A stretch of DNA of 64,000 nt from Schizochytrium sp. TIO01 (lineage: Eukaryota; Sar; Bigyra; Thraustochytrida; Thraustochytriidae): the NCBI GenBank assembly GCA_004764695.1, contig SMSO01000036.1:1570001-1634000 (forward strand), in the 5' to 3' direction. The translations under genes were made by a program, and so were the position numbers. Shown here in pieces: positions 9,681-19,832 of the stretch (positions are counted from its first letter, which is position 1; every line of letters begins with the position of its first letter). Below the pieces are notes generated by a model, which saw nothing but the letters and a program-made list of their open reading frames with translations, was not told the DNA's origin and did no database searches.

Positions 9681-12113
9681 ATGCTTGACTTGAAGACAGC
9701 GTGCGCGGACCCGGCAAGATGCTGGCGTGAGGTGACGAGAGTTTCAGACTGGACTTTTGCGACGCAGCTCCTTGTACGAAGGGCCGTGATGGTGTCTGTA
9801 ACGTTGGTTCTCTCATATATGGAGCCCATCGTGAAGGTGCTTGGCAGCACAACCATTTTCCTTCCGATTTTGTCGCTGTTGATGTGCATGGTCGGGGACT
9901 TATCCACCAACGTCGGCGTTATAACCCAATTGGCACTCGCCTTTTGCATCTCCCTCATTGCAATTGGTGTTGGGTTTGCAGCGGCACTTGCAATTCAGGA
10001 CTCTCTGCCAGGCCTACTCGTGTGGACCTTCTTCAACAGCTTTTGTTGTTTCTACTTCTTTTGCAATGAACAAGCCCCCCAGCGAAAGATGCCTGGCGCG
10101 ATTGCGCTCATCATGATCGATACAATCACACTCACTGGGTATGTGCTAGCGCTCGACTATGGATATGTCCCGTTCGACCTCATCGAAAAGTATGTTGGGG
10201 AGTTCACGTTAGCTTTTGTCCTCAGCACAGCTACTTTTACTATATCAGCGCTCACCATTTTCCCATGGCTTGCTTACAAAAAGTATTTTCAAGGTGAACG
10301 AGAGCTCCGACACGAAACAGCAGCAATGCTCCGACAAACCTGTGCAATTACACGAGGTGCCCCGGCATCTACATTTCCAGAGCTTCAGTTTGTCGATTTA
10401 CGTAAGAAAGGAGTTCAACTTGGCTCACTCGCAAGCTCCAGCGCATATGAACTAAGATGGAAATTTGATGGCTCTGGTGCTCGCTTGAAAGAGACATATC
10501 AAATCTCATGGCGAATTGTTCGCTTAACAATTATGCTTAATGAGGCCTCACGGACTATGCTGGGTTCTCCTCGCATGGAGCGTGCATGGGACGCCATCAC
10601 TCAGTGGGTAGAAGCTATATGCCAGGTTTTAGAAACCGAGGAGCTTGAAATGTACAAAACTTATGTAGAACTTTGTCGAGATCGTCGCGATGAAGCGAAA
10701 AGAATCCTGCAGGAATGTTCACAGGCGGAGATTCGTGAAGATGAGTTTTTAGGTCTTACCTGGCTCACACTTTCCCGTATTGGGCGTCTCCTCCAAGATC
10801 TTCAAGATGTTCACTACCGCACAAAAGAGCAAAAACCATTTAAATTTAATCTAGTTGACTGGAAATCAACAATTATTTTCGGCGCTGGAACAAACAAAAA
10901 ATCGTTCTTCAACGCTGCGAGATCTTATACATGGTTTGAAAGAATGACAAACGCCTTCTCAAACTTCACCTCCACGCAAACATTTAAAGCTGCCCTCAAA
11001 GGAGCAATGGCTGTCACGGTTTTCGTAGCTTGCATTTTTGGTACAAATTTGCACTTTACAGTTGGCGTCAATGCAGCTGTAAACGGTCTGCATGCTTTAG
11101 AATCTGTACTACGGCAAATGTATCTCGGGCCATGTATAAAACGCACTTGGGACCGCGCTTTCGGCTCGTTCTTAGGCTTCGTTGCAGCTGGCGCAGCCTG
11201 GACTATTGCTTGTGCTGGCTCTGGGTGGGTATCAAACCCTGCACTTGGAGGCTGGACTTTGCTTTTGCTCGGTATCCCAGTGTACATACCCTTTTATCTC
11301 AAACCAAACTACTTCCGGTACTCCATTGGCAAGGTGTACGTCATCGTTGCACTGATCGGTATCTATGAGCTAGCTGGTCCGGGTGAGAAATTTCCAGGCT
11401 TTTGGGAGGCCGGTGGGATCATGACTGCAGCCATTATATTTGGTTGTGTTGTTGGCGCAATCTTTTGCCCTGTAGTATCCACTAATTCGGCGAAGTCCTC
11501 ACTTGAACTTCTCATGATCTTTTCATTGCAAGAGCTCGTGCATGTCGTACAGTGTGGATATATTAGGGCATCTGACCCCAGTGTTGTTTCTGAAGATGTC
11601 CTTGAAGCAAGTCTGTGGCAGCTATGGAATGAGTCGCGTGCTCGGGGAACAAAGTTGCTGCAGAGCGCTGCAACAGAGTCTAGATTTGGTGATTCTATCG
11701 AATGGTATAAAGAAGCTTTGAGCCTGGTTACAAAAATGGAGACTAGCGTATGGCGCATTAATACCTTGGTAGATTGGACTACAATCCCAGAAGAAACCCG
11801 CCGTGCCATATCTGAAGAGCTATGTACAAATTTCTTTTTCGTCTCAGCTATATTGGAAAAAAATGTGATGCATTCGGTATTCCAGCCACCTCGTCTTTCT
11901 TTGGACCTTAGTACGATCAATACCAGCGCTTTAAAAGAGCCCGACGAGATCATGTCTGTCTTATGTAGCCGCACGGTTCTACGAACATCTCATCAAACCT
12001 TATCCGATGCTTTCAATGAATTCTATAAGATCACCAAACAAAGACTTGGAGGTCCAGCATATGCATCTAATTTTCTTCATCCGTCCATATCAACTTCTAT
12101 AACACCAAGTTAG
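9681..12113 (+). CDS. FUSC / aromatic-acid-exporter-like multi-pass membrane protein
   Basis: The frame is open from a GTG at 9612, but the first ATG is at 9681, giving 810 aa. TTTCAG just upstream could be a splice acceptor, so a short 5' exon is possible. Two hydrophobic blocks flank a long soluble middle. The first covers about residues 30-190, with several helices such as LPGLLVWTFFNSFCCFYFF. The second covers about 430-600, with FKAALKGAMAVTVFVACIF, GWTLLLLGIPVYIPFYL and VYVIVALIGIYELAG. This doubled layout, with an amphipathic cytosolic linker and a helical C-terminal tail, is that of the FUSC superfamily, which includes bacterial YccS/AaeB efflux proteins, yeast Bre4 and plant ALMT anion channels. 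Transport of organic or aromatic anions is the family expectation. The substrate and membrane are unknown. Confidence 0.72.
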   Translation: MLDLKTACADPARCWREVTRVSDWTFATQLLVRRAVMVSVTLVLSYMEPIVKVLGSTTIFLPILSLLMCMVGDLSTNVGVITQLALAFCISLIAIGVGFAAALAIQDSLPGLLVWTFFNSFCCFYFFCNEQAPQRKMPGAIALIMIDTITLTGYVLALDYGYVPFDLIEKYVGEFTLAFVLSTATFTISALTIFPWLAYKKYFQGERELRHETAAMLRQTCAITRGAPASTFPELQFVDLRKKGVQLGSLASSSAYELRWKFDGSGARLKETYQISWRIVRLTIMLNEASRTMLGSPRMERAWDAITQWVEAICQVLETEELEMYKTYVELCRDRRDEAKRILQECSQAEIREDEFLGLTWLTLSRIGRLLQDLQDVHYRTKEQKPFKFNLVDWKSTIIFGAGTNKKSFFNAARSYTWFERMTNAFSNFTSTQTFKAALKGAMAVTVFVACIFGTNLHFTVGVNAAVNGLHALESVLRQMYLGPCIKRTWDRAFGSFLGFVAAGAAWTIACAGSGWVSNPALGGWTLLLLGIPVYIPFYLKPNYFRYSIGKVYVIVALIGIYELAGPGEKFPGFWEAGGIMTAAIIFGCVVGAIFCPVVSTNSAKSSLELLMIFSLQELVHVVQCGYIRASDPSVVSEDVLEASLWQLWNESRARGTKLLQSAATESRFGDSIEWYKEALSLVTKMETSVWRINTLVDWTTIPEETRRAISEELCTNFFFVSAILEKNVMHSVFQPPRLSLDLSTINTSALKEPDEIMSVLCSRTVLRTSHQTLSDAFNEFYKITKQRLGGPAYASNFLHPSISTSITPS

Positions 12114-12837
12114 CATCAATCACTTTTACTAGTACATTTTAATAGTACACCATCTACCTTTGTAAGTCCCTCTCAGATTCGCAACAAAAATCCTTGCTTA
12201 GGTCATTATCCACAATCAAGAAAAATAATTACTATTGCTACTGGACAAGAGTATCCTTTGCTAGCTATCATGCACTGTATGCTTTTCATCCCTCGCTAAT
12301 TTCGCTTGTGACTCTATTACTTTGTGCAAATCGAAGACCTCACCATTTGTGGTGATATGGATAGTGTGGTCCGTTTTCAGAAGAGCAAAGATTGCCCACC
12401 TCGAAGGTGTTAGATATGACCCGGATGCCCCTACAGAGGCTTACAGAGTATCTACTCGATGAAAATTTTACCATAGCGAGCATCGCAACCGTTGTAGACT
12501 ATACATTATTTGTACCGCTTCGCTTGCATGCAAAATTCCATGCCAAAAGCAAAGAAGGCGACAAGTATTGGCGGAATTGTCGATTTTTTATAAGTTGGAA
12601 ACCTACTCCTACTACTAAGTAGGAAATAGAAAGAAAAGTAAAGAGTGCATCGAACGAACTTTTTCTTGCATTAGTTCTAATTAGCCTATTACCGCATCTA
12701 GTTAATACTCTAGTGCAGAGATGCTTAGTAGACAAAAGGAACAAGGTAAACAATATTTAGTCTGTGAACAGCAAACCCCGATCCTTATTTAGAGCCTCAC
12801 GTGGCTTCTCTGGTCGCCCTCACTTACTCGGTTGACC
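12114..12837. other. Intergenic region, no gene seen
   Basis: This AT-rich spacer separates the FUSC-like gene from the next plus-strand gene. It should contain the FUSC-like 3' UTR and the next promoter. A TTTATAAGTTGG near 12587 is TATA-like but too distant to assign. Confidence 0.5.
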
Positions 12838-13916
12838 ATGGTGGTACGTGGCAAAGTAGCGAGAATACGTGGCTCTTCAGAGAAATAACTCTAGGCGCAC
12901 GCTCTTTCAACGGTTTAACCTTGAACGATCTGGGAGACTCTTTTTGAGTGAGGACGAGACTAAAAACTAACTTGTGTTGAATACAATACAACCTTCGCTC
13001 TTTTACTCTTGGCACTTACCATTGCCTGAGCTTTTCTTTGCGGCCACGACCTGATTCTTGGTAATCATAAATTTTACTTGGTGTGCTCATGAATCTTGGG
13101 ATCTGTGTCACCTCCTGCGATTGGAATATTGCAATGATGATAAAAACAACTTTTTAAATCAGGTCTCGGTAAAACGTGTGAGTGTTTTGAACGCCTTTTC
13201 ACATGCCTGCCTCTATGATCACATCCGACAGTGGAGTGGAGAGAGGAACACTGAGGCACTCACTGGCCTCATCCGCAGTTTTTTCCAATTCGGTGCTGAA
13301 TTGGGTGAAGGACGTAAGTAGAAAAACGAGTCTGTTAGAAGTGACGCAATACTATACCAACAATATCAACAAACCACTGACAAATTTCGTGATTAACTCA
13401 TCCTTTTTACAATCAAATGGGCATTTTGACGTTTACAGGTTTGTCAAAAGTTAAATTTTCTGCAACAGAAGTAAAGCCAAATCGTCATAATAGAAGTAGA
13501 AGTCGCACGGGTCCTGTCCTTGGTGGTGCTCGTAAAGTAGGTTTAATGTGGATGTATTGTGCTCATGAGTATATTGAGTATATAAATTTCCAGAAGCTTC
13601 ATGTCCTCACTCTTATACTAAATTTGGCATGCCCTTTAAACAGGTTAATACAAGAAGTGAAGAGGTGTATCTTCATTGCTATCAAGGTGTACATGCTTTG
13701 GTGACAGCCTTCACACAGCAACGTGCAGGGGAAGACGATCCAGAGAGGATACGTCATTTTTTGGAACGAGTTGATGAAGCTTATGGGCTTCACCAGGGTG
13801 ACTCGACTAAGTTAGAAATGGCCATTGGACGGGCTATTGCCGAGAACTTCGACACTCCGTCACCGATGACTGGTGATTCCACTGCGAGTGTAAGAGTATC
13901 TATTGCAAATACTTAA
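12838..13916 (+). CDS. Small multi-exon gene, longin-like pattern (predicted by splicing)
   Basis: No single frame covers this gene; I assembled it from splice sites with matching phases. Exon A is 13163-13313 (acceptor AAATCAG, donor GTAAGT). Exon B is 13439-13536 (acceptor TTTACAG, donor GTAGGT). Exon C is 13644-13916 (acceptor AAACAG, ends in a stop). Introns are 125 and 107 bp, and all three junctions keep frame. A tiny first exon at ATG 12838 ending before GTACGT at 12844 would give about 175 aa; this first exon is the weakest part. The product reads SVLNAFSHACLYDHI, then NTEALTGLIRSFFQFGAEL, then EEVYLHCYQGVHALVTAF, then RIRHFLERVDEAYG. This strand-helix-strand-helix rhythm resembles longin/adaptor-like domains of trafficking proteins. 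The resemblance is a pattern judgement only. An AATAAA follows the stop near 13930. Confidence 0.5.
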
Positions 13917-14226
13917 TCCAAGGTTTTGCAAAATAAATTTGGACCATTAGGAAAGAACTTTGTGCCAAAAAATAATAATAAGTCACTTCACGAACGGCAG
14001 AAAGGTGAGAATTATTTGCTTATTTTGTGTTCACAGGAACAGGCCGCAAGTTTCTTTGTATTATTACTACTTTTTAAAATACTCATTTTATTCCTTCCAC
14101 AAGGCTAATTACTTTCCCAGCACACATAGCAGTGGTTGCATTTGTGTCTGGTTTCTCTTTTCTCGTTTGAAAGTAAAACTATCTTCCTTTCCTGGATTAG
14201 GCAGCGCTTGCCGGTTACTCACTTTC
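13917..14226. other. Convergent 3' spacer
   Basis: This 310 bp AT-rich spacer lies between the longin-like gene (+) and UGGT (-). AATAAA near 13930 is a candidate poly(A) signal for the plus-strand gene. No other feature was seen. Confidence 0.5.
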
Positions 14227-17200
14227 TCAAGCGCTGGACTCTTCCTGTGGGAGTGCGACGACCTCTTTAATTTCAGCATCCAGCTCTACCCAGCTCTGAG
14301 GAAAGAGCTCACCAGAGATTACACGTTTGGCCATATCCAACTTGGGTTCTTTGTGCAAGGGATTATTACAGAGATCAATTGTCTTGGCATCTTTCTTGGA
14401 GTCGTCTGAGCACCAGCTCTCGCACCATAACCATTCCTGCGGAAGACTTTTTATGGGGACCATATGTTGTGCATAATTAGGAAGATCCTGATCCAAATTA
14501 CTCAAAGAGTTTGGATCCCTACTGAGCTGATCATACAAGGCCCTTAACCGGTCGCCAACCATATTGCGACGGAAGCGCTTCAGATCCACAACATAGAGAG
14601 CAGAAATATGGTAGGGAAGCTCCCGAAGATGGTCTTTCCAATATCCTGACCGCCAGAACTGAAAACCAAGGGTTTCCTTGCGTGAAGCGCAGAATGGAGT
14701 ATACCCGTATGGCTTGCCTTCAAGATCCATATCCCAAAGCTCTTTCAGATCTGCACGAACAACTTGGTCAGCATCCACATATATCACTTTTGGTACATCC
14801 AGCGGAAATAATACATCAAGGAACAGAATCTTGTAGCCCCAAATGATTCTTTGCTTTTCTGTCTGGCGACGTAACCATTGGGGCCATTTGTAAGTAACCA
14901 AAGCAACTTCAAAGCCGTATGCTTCCGTGAGTGCCCCTAGGCTTACCTTGAAGTCCGGAGACAGGAAATTTTCGATCAACCAGAACTTCACTGGATTTTT
15001 CGTTGCCTTTGTCACGCTCACCATCATGATGCGCAAGAAACGCTCGTACAAAGCACCAGATGCCAGCGAAAAAACATGGATTGTCTCATTTTCTGATGAT
15101 GGTCTCAGTGGAGGAGACCCTATCGGCTTGACAGAATATTTGCTTGTGGTGCTAGCTGCTTGCGATAGACCTAGAAACTCTGAAGCTCTGCGAATTATCC
15201 ATTCCCACATTGACTCAGATTTAGTACCAGGCATAACCACTGATGAGGCTTGCTTCCTTGCATTCCAGTCCGCCTCATGAGGGTTGTTCTGGTTTTTGTC
15301 TTCGTCGACGTTTTCAAGAGAGTCAAGCAGAGATGCGCTTTCTTGGCCGGGGCGCTTTCTTGCTAGAATTGTATGCGCATCACTTGTAAATGTTCGAAGC
15401 ACCACTGTTGTCTCGTAATCCTTACTTAGTCCTCTGGATGGGGTTAATTCCGGTGACTGGATCATGTAAATGTCACGAGAAGGACCCTCTGCTAAGCTTA
15501 GCTTCCATACACCAGGCCCAGCCTGTAGCTGCATGTATCCTAGGTTTTTCATCACAAGAGTATCAGATGCAACTGTGCTCTGAGGATCCAGAGAGTGTAA
15601 TTGCACTTGGAGCCCTGCTGTAGGTGCGTGCGTCTGAGCATCGGCACAATGCCCTGTTACGAGAAGTTTACTCAAGACAAATCGGACAGTAGAGCGCTTG
15701 GATTTGGCCCTACCCAGTCGGATATTATCTGTGTCGAGTCCAGCAGTGTGCTGGGGGTATACGATCCATGGTTCGGGAGTGAACACCTTCAAAGTCAAAA
15801 TTTGTTCCTGAGGAAGTCCATAAAACCTCGCTGCAGGTGGCTCCTCAGCACGGTATAAGCCACCCTGAGCTGGATCTGGCTCGTTGTTTGCAGCTAGAAA
15901 CCGGAAGTAACTTGATAAGGGAAACGCAGAGATTGATGATTTAGGGGTCAAGACCAGGTCCACATGCGCTTGTAATTTATCACGAAGTACTCGAACAACA
16001 CCAGCCACACGTGGAGCAGCTTCAGAAAGAGGGTCGATCACTACCTGAATAACTAGTCTGCGTACGTCATCCTCGCTGGTGGAGAAACATAAATGCCCGA
16101 AAAGCTGTCGAAGGCGGTCCATGGGTAAGTTCCCGCGACCAGGTGTAGCCTGCATTGCGGCCAAAGGCGACAAGCTCATAATAACATCAGCCGTGGCACT
16201 TTCAGACTTCAAGGCGCGTTGAACAATAGCCGAGCGCGATGAGCGCTCGTGGCTGACAAGAAGCTCGAAGTCGTTTGAAGTCATTGATACAGACTCGGAA
16301 CTTGCATCAATTACGCGACCATTTGCAATAATGCTGAGCGGAGCAACTTTCCATGAACTTATGTGAGCACTGAGTTCAGTCATCCAGGGTTCTGCAGAAA
16401 GAACGGGGATTGCTGCTGCCTCTGTCTCAGACAGCAGTGCGTCGACACCAACGACGTCCTCCTCCATGAGCGCCTGAAGCACTGCAGCAAGACGACTGTT
16501 TTCTCCATAGATTTTCATTGGGAGCACAGCAACACGGACGTTCTCTGGCCTGGTGCTCGTGAATTCAACCAGATCGCGAAGGATGTCATTTCCACGGGTT
16601 GAGGCCATACTTACCTCGTCAATACACAAAAAAATAGTGACGTCCGCACCTGGAGCATCGTAAAAATAATGCACAAGGTCGGTCCTAAGAAAGGAAGGAA
16701 TGGGCATGAAGGTTGACTCGTAATTGCTAGCTAAAACTACCTCGTTGAATCGTGGAATTGCTTTACCATGATCTAAAATGTATTTGAGAACATTTGTCGA
16801 ATCTGTAACTTGTTGAAGATGCACCTGATACATCAGCACTCTTTGCTCCTTAAAGACCTCTTGGAAAAGTTGCGATTGAAATTCATCCGTACCAGGATAA
16901 ACTAGGCCGTTGAGAGTCCAACACGGAGCTTGGAGACCCTTCTTTTGAACAAAAACATTCATTCGATCCATAGTAGAGCTTGTCAACTCATTCTGAGGGT
17001 CTAGATATTCCATTGCGGCCTCTCGGTATTCTGCCTCGCTCAACCGACGACTTGAACTTGTGATAAGCGCTAGAGTCTGAGCAAAAAGTTCGACTGCGTT
17101 CGACTCAGTCAGATGTTCAGTTTGTGCCCTGCTAAGAATTCCTAGCGCATTGATACCAGCAGTGCGACCACTTGATTTCGCACCTGCAAGAAACAATGCA

Positions 17201-19358
17201 ACAAAGCACCTAGGGCCACAAATTCTATCCTCGTCATTTTTATCAATGCCTGTATTTTCTTTAGATCCAGGAACTGAGGAAAAAACCACACCAATTCGAA
17301 TTGGCATCTTCTGTTGGAGGAAATACATAGCGGCCTGAAGCGCTTTGCGGCCTTCAAGAGTCGCTGGATCAATAACCATGACAACTGTGTAAAGATTCTT
17401 TCGTACTGTCGCCAGCTGAAAAGACTGTTGCAGTAGAGCCTGAATCTGCTCTGGCCACTGTGCATACATGGGGTCCTTCTCAATATTATTGAAAAATATT
17501 ACAGCGCCTTTGGCATCTGTTCGAATATCTAAACGGCGTCCACTGCTTTGGATAATTGCATCTGGGTCATTAGATTTACCATGCGCTCCACTACCTCCAT
17601 CTGCGCTAGCAATGTGCATTGAAAGAGGTTCGATGAGTTTGCTTCCACCATCAATTATGGCCTCTGCAAGATCCTGAGCGCGAAGCTCGCCACGAATGGT
17701 CTCCATGAGAGAGAAGATGTTAAAAGACTCTGACTTTGCGTTTACTGAGACTCCGTTAACAAGAACTGTGCCATCAGGAAAATCAATGCTTCTCTCCGCC
17801 ATCTCTACCTGTTCAAGAAGGTCATCTGGAAACCGCACGTTTACTAGTGATTTTGCACGTGAAGGAAAGTTCTGAGCAATATCCTCCCAGCGAGCCAGCG
17901 GATCACTATCAGAAAGTACCTTCCATGTGGTTTGTAGTCCAAGATTTACCATATCCCATACCTTGATTTGCCCTAATTCTCCATTCTTGGATGCAGCTTC
18001 AAGTTCCTCACTTTCCAGGTCTGCGTGGAGAGCTACAAGTGCATCTTTGGCATATGGTAGTCGTTCTATCAACTTGTTAAATGAAATTCCACCCACTGGT
18101 GTGCTTAACTCTTCTAAAGAAATTTCATTGGATTGAGTGACGCGAGCATTTTCATGAGCACTGTCTCCGTCTTGATTTTTTTTGTGCGAGTCGTCATCGA
18201 CAGTCAGGTATTCCATATTCTTAATATCAAGAGCCACACCAAAACCTTGCAAAACTGTTGTGTTGATAGCAAATTTATCATTCGTTCTACCCTCACCAGG
18301 CATATGGCGTAGGATGTAAATCATATTATGGGAGGCAACAATATCTGTAAGGATCTTGTGCATGGCTTGAAAATCGGAGCTGCCGAGGACACCATGGAGA
18401 ACTGCTACCAGAGTCCGATGGTTAAGGTCTTTTTTAGAGTGTGGATGTACATGGTCTTCGCTAAAAACATCAAAAGCGTCTGGGTGAGATGGTGAAGTTT
18501 GCTCACAGTTTGCAACTTCATTCAAACGCTGCAGTTCCGCATGAAGAGACTGAGCTAGTACAGTTGGGTCCTTAACGAAAGAATGTTGCCCACAACCACA
18601 AATTCCTACCCATGCTCTGCCGTCATCAGGGAACCCATCCTCACTACCATCACTGATCCCCAGGGTGTGTCGCATCGCTAGGCCAAGTTGCCGCTGCTGT
18701 TCAATGGCAGGAGCAAATTCCCGAAGCTCCAAGGACAACCGTAAAAGATCATGTGACAGTGCCTTGACTTGATCGTCCCTTTGTGTTGCGCTTTGTTCAG
18801 CCACCAGAGATGTCCCAATATCCACAGCATCTGATAAGATAGAGCTCTGCTCGAAGGCTTTTGCTTCCCAATTTTTCTCTGTAACATGTTCCACGAACGT
18901 CCAAAATTCCTCGTTGCTTCCTAGCGCTTCACTGGTCTGTTCTCACCAAAAGATCATTTCAAAATTCAGATTAGTTCACAATCCTAGAGTACAAGACAGC
19001 CTCCATGTCAAGTCAAACATTTGACTAGATACACTAGCTTCAATTTCATGCTCAGCCAATCCTGGAGATCATTTGATCGTGATTCTACCAGGGGACAAGA
19101 TTTTCCATCGCAGATAATAGTGGCCTTCGTTCGATCACTTTGGCCATCTTGATGGCAGTTTCTCCTTAACAGAGAGGCACAACACTGACGATGTGCATCT
19201 TATAATGCCCCCATGCACAGCAAACTTACTTCGAGCAGGGGCCAGAAACGGTGAGTCGGCCATGGCACTTCAAGGCGAACCTCCAACGTGTTTTGCGCTG
19301 AGCCGAATCTTGCAACGGCGGCCACAACAAGCCAGACGGCCACCAGAGTTTGAGCCAT
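14227..19358 (-). CDS. UGGT: UDP-glucose:glycoprotein glucosyltransferase (UGGT)
   Basis: This ER folding sensor re-glucosylates misfolded N-glycoproteins for another calnexin/calreticulin cycle. It has two exons. Exon 1 (19358-19230, 43 codons) encodes a signal peptide (MAQTLVAVWLVVAAVARFGS) and LEVRLEVPWPTHRFWPLLE, the family's N-terminal 'aPWpaTPLLlE' strand. The donor is GTAAGT. The acceptor GAACAG precedes exon 2 at 18936 (phase 0), giving TSEALGSNEEFWTFVEHV and a 1612-aa product. Exon 2 continues through the thioredoxin-like domains into a canonical GT24 catalytic domain: VIYVDADQVVRADLKELWDM with D1431-x-D1433, PYGYTPFCASR, YHISALYVVDLKRFR, SNLDQDLPNYAQ, QEWLWCESWC and TIDLCNNP. The C-terminus is EESSA rather than an H/KDEL-type retrieval signal. 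The frame taken alone would start at a GTG and miss the signal peptide, which supports the intron. Confidence 0.95.
18937..19229 (-). other. UGGT intron 1 (293 bp)
   Basis: The donor GTAAGTTT is at 19229 and the acceptor GAGAACAG ends at 18937. Both flanking codons are intact (phase 0). The intron contains in-frame stops, and removing it restores an uninterrupted UGGT N-terminus. Confidence 0.88.
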
Positions 19359-19832
19359 GGCAGCAGATATATTCTGGAGCTGCTGCTATTTGGCACAGCT
19401 TCAGTGAAGAAGTTGGCGCCTGTGCAGCCGTAGCAGAGCTCGATTTTTGTATTTGGGGTTTTGAACTTGGCGAATAGGTTAATGAATGAAGATACTACTA
19501 CTACGGTACTACTTGGCTAGCTCGCTACCTTGGTAAGCAAAGCTAAGAGATCACTAGGTGGGACTAAATGGAATTCAACAAATATCGTGCAGCTTCGAAA
19601 TATAACAGCAGGGTGAAAAGGTATGAAAATGATGTGACGGATTATTTGCACGACAAACCATGTTTGTTTGAGGTTTGTGAATTGATGAATCATTTTCAGT
19701 GTATAGTATAGATCGGTTGCTATGGATAAATTTGTTGCTTAAACGTTACTTGACTCCTGCATCAAAGAGGTATAGGCTAAAGGGCCAAGTACAAATACCA
19801 AAATATTACTCATCATTATATAGAACAGTTTA
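19359..19832. promoter_or_regulatory. Spacer between tandem minus-strand genes (UGGT promoter side)
   Basis: These 474 bp lie between the UGGT start and the 3' end of the next minus-strand gene. Read on the minus strand, no ATG occurs for about 300 bp upstream of the UGGT start. No convincing TATA box was seen. A CTACTACTAC-type short repeat and CTAGCTCGCTA occur around 19494-19530. Confidence 0.4.
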
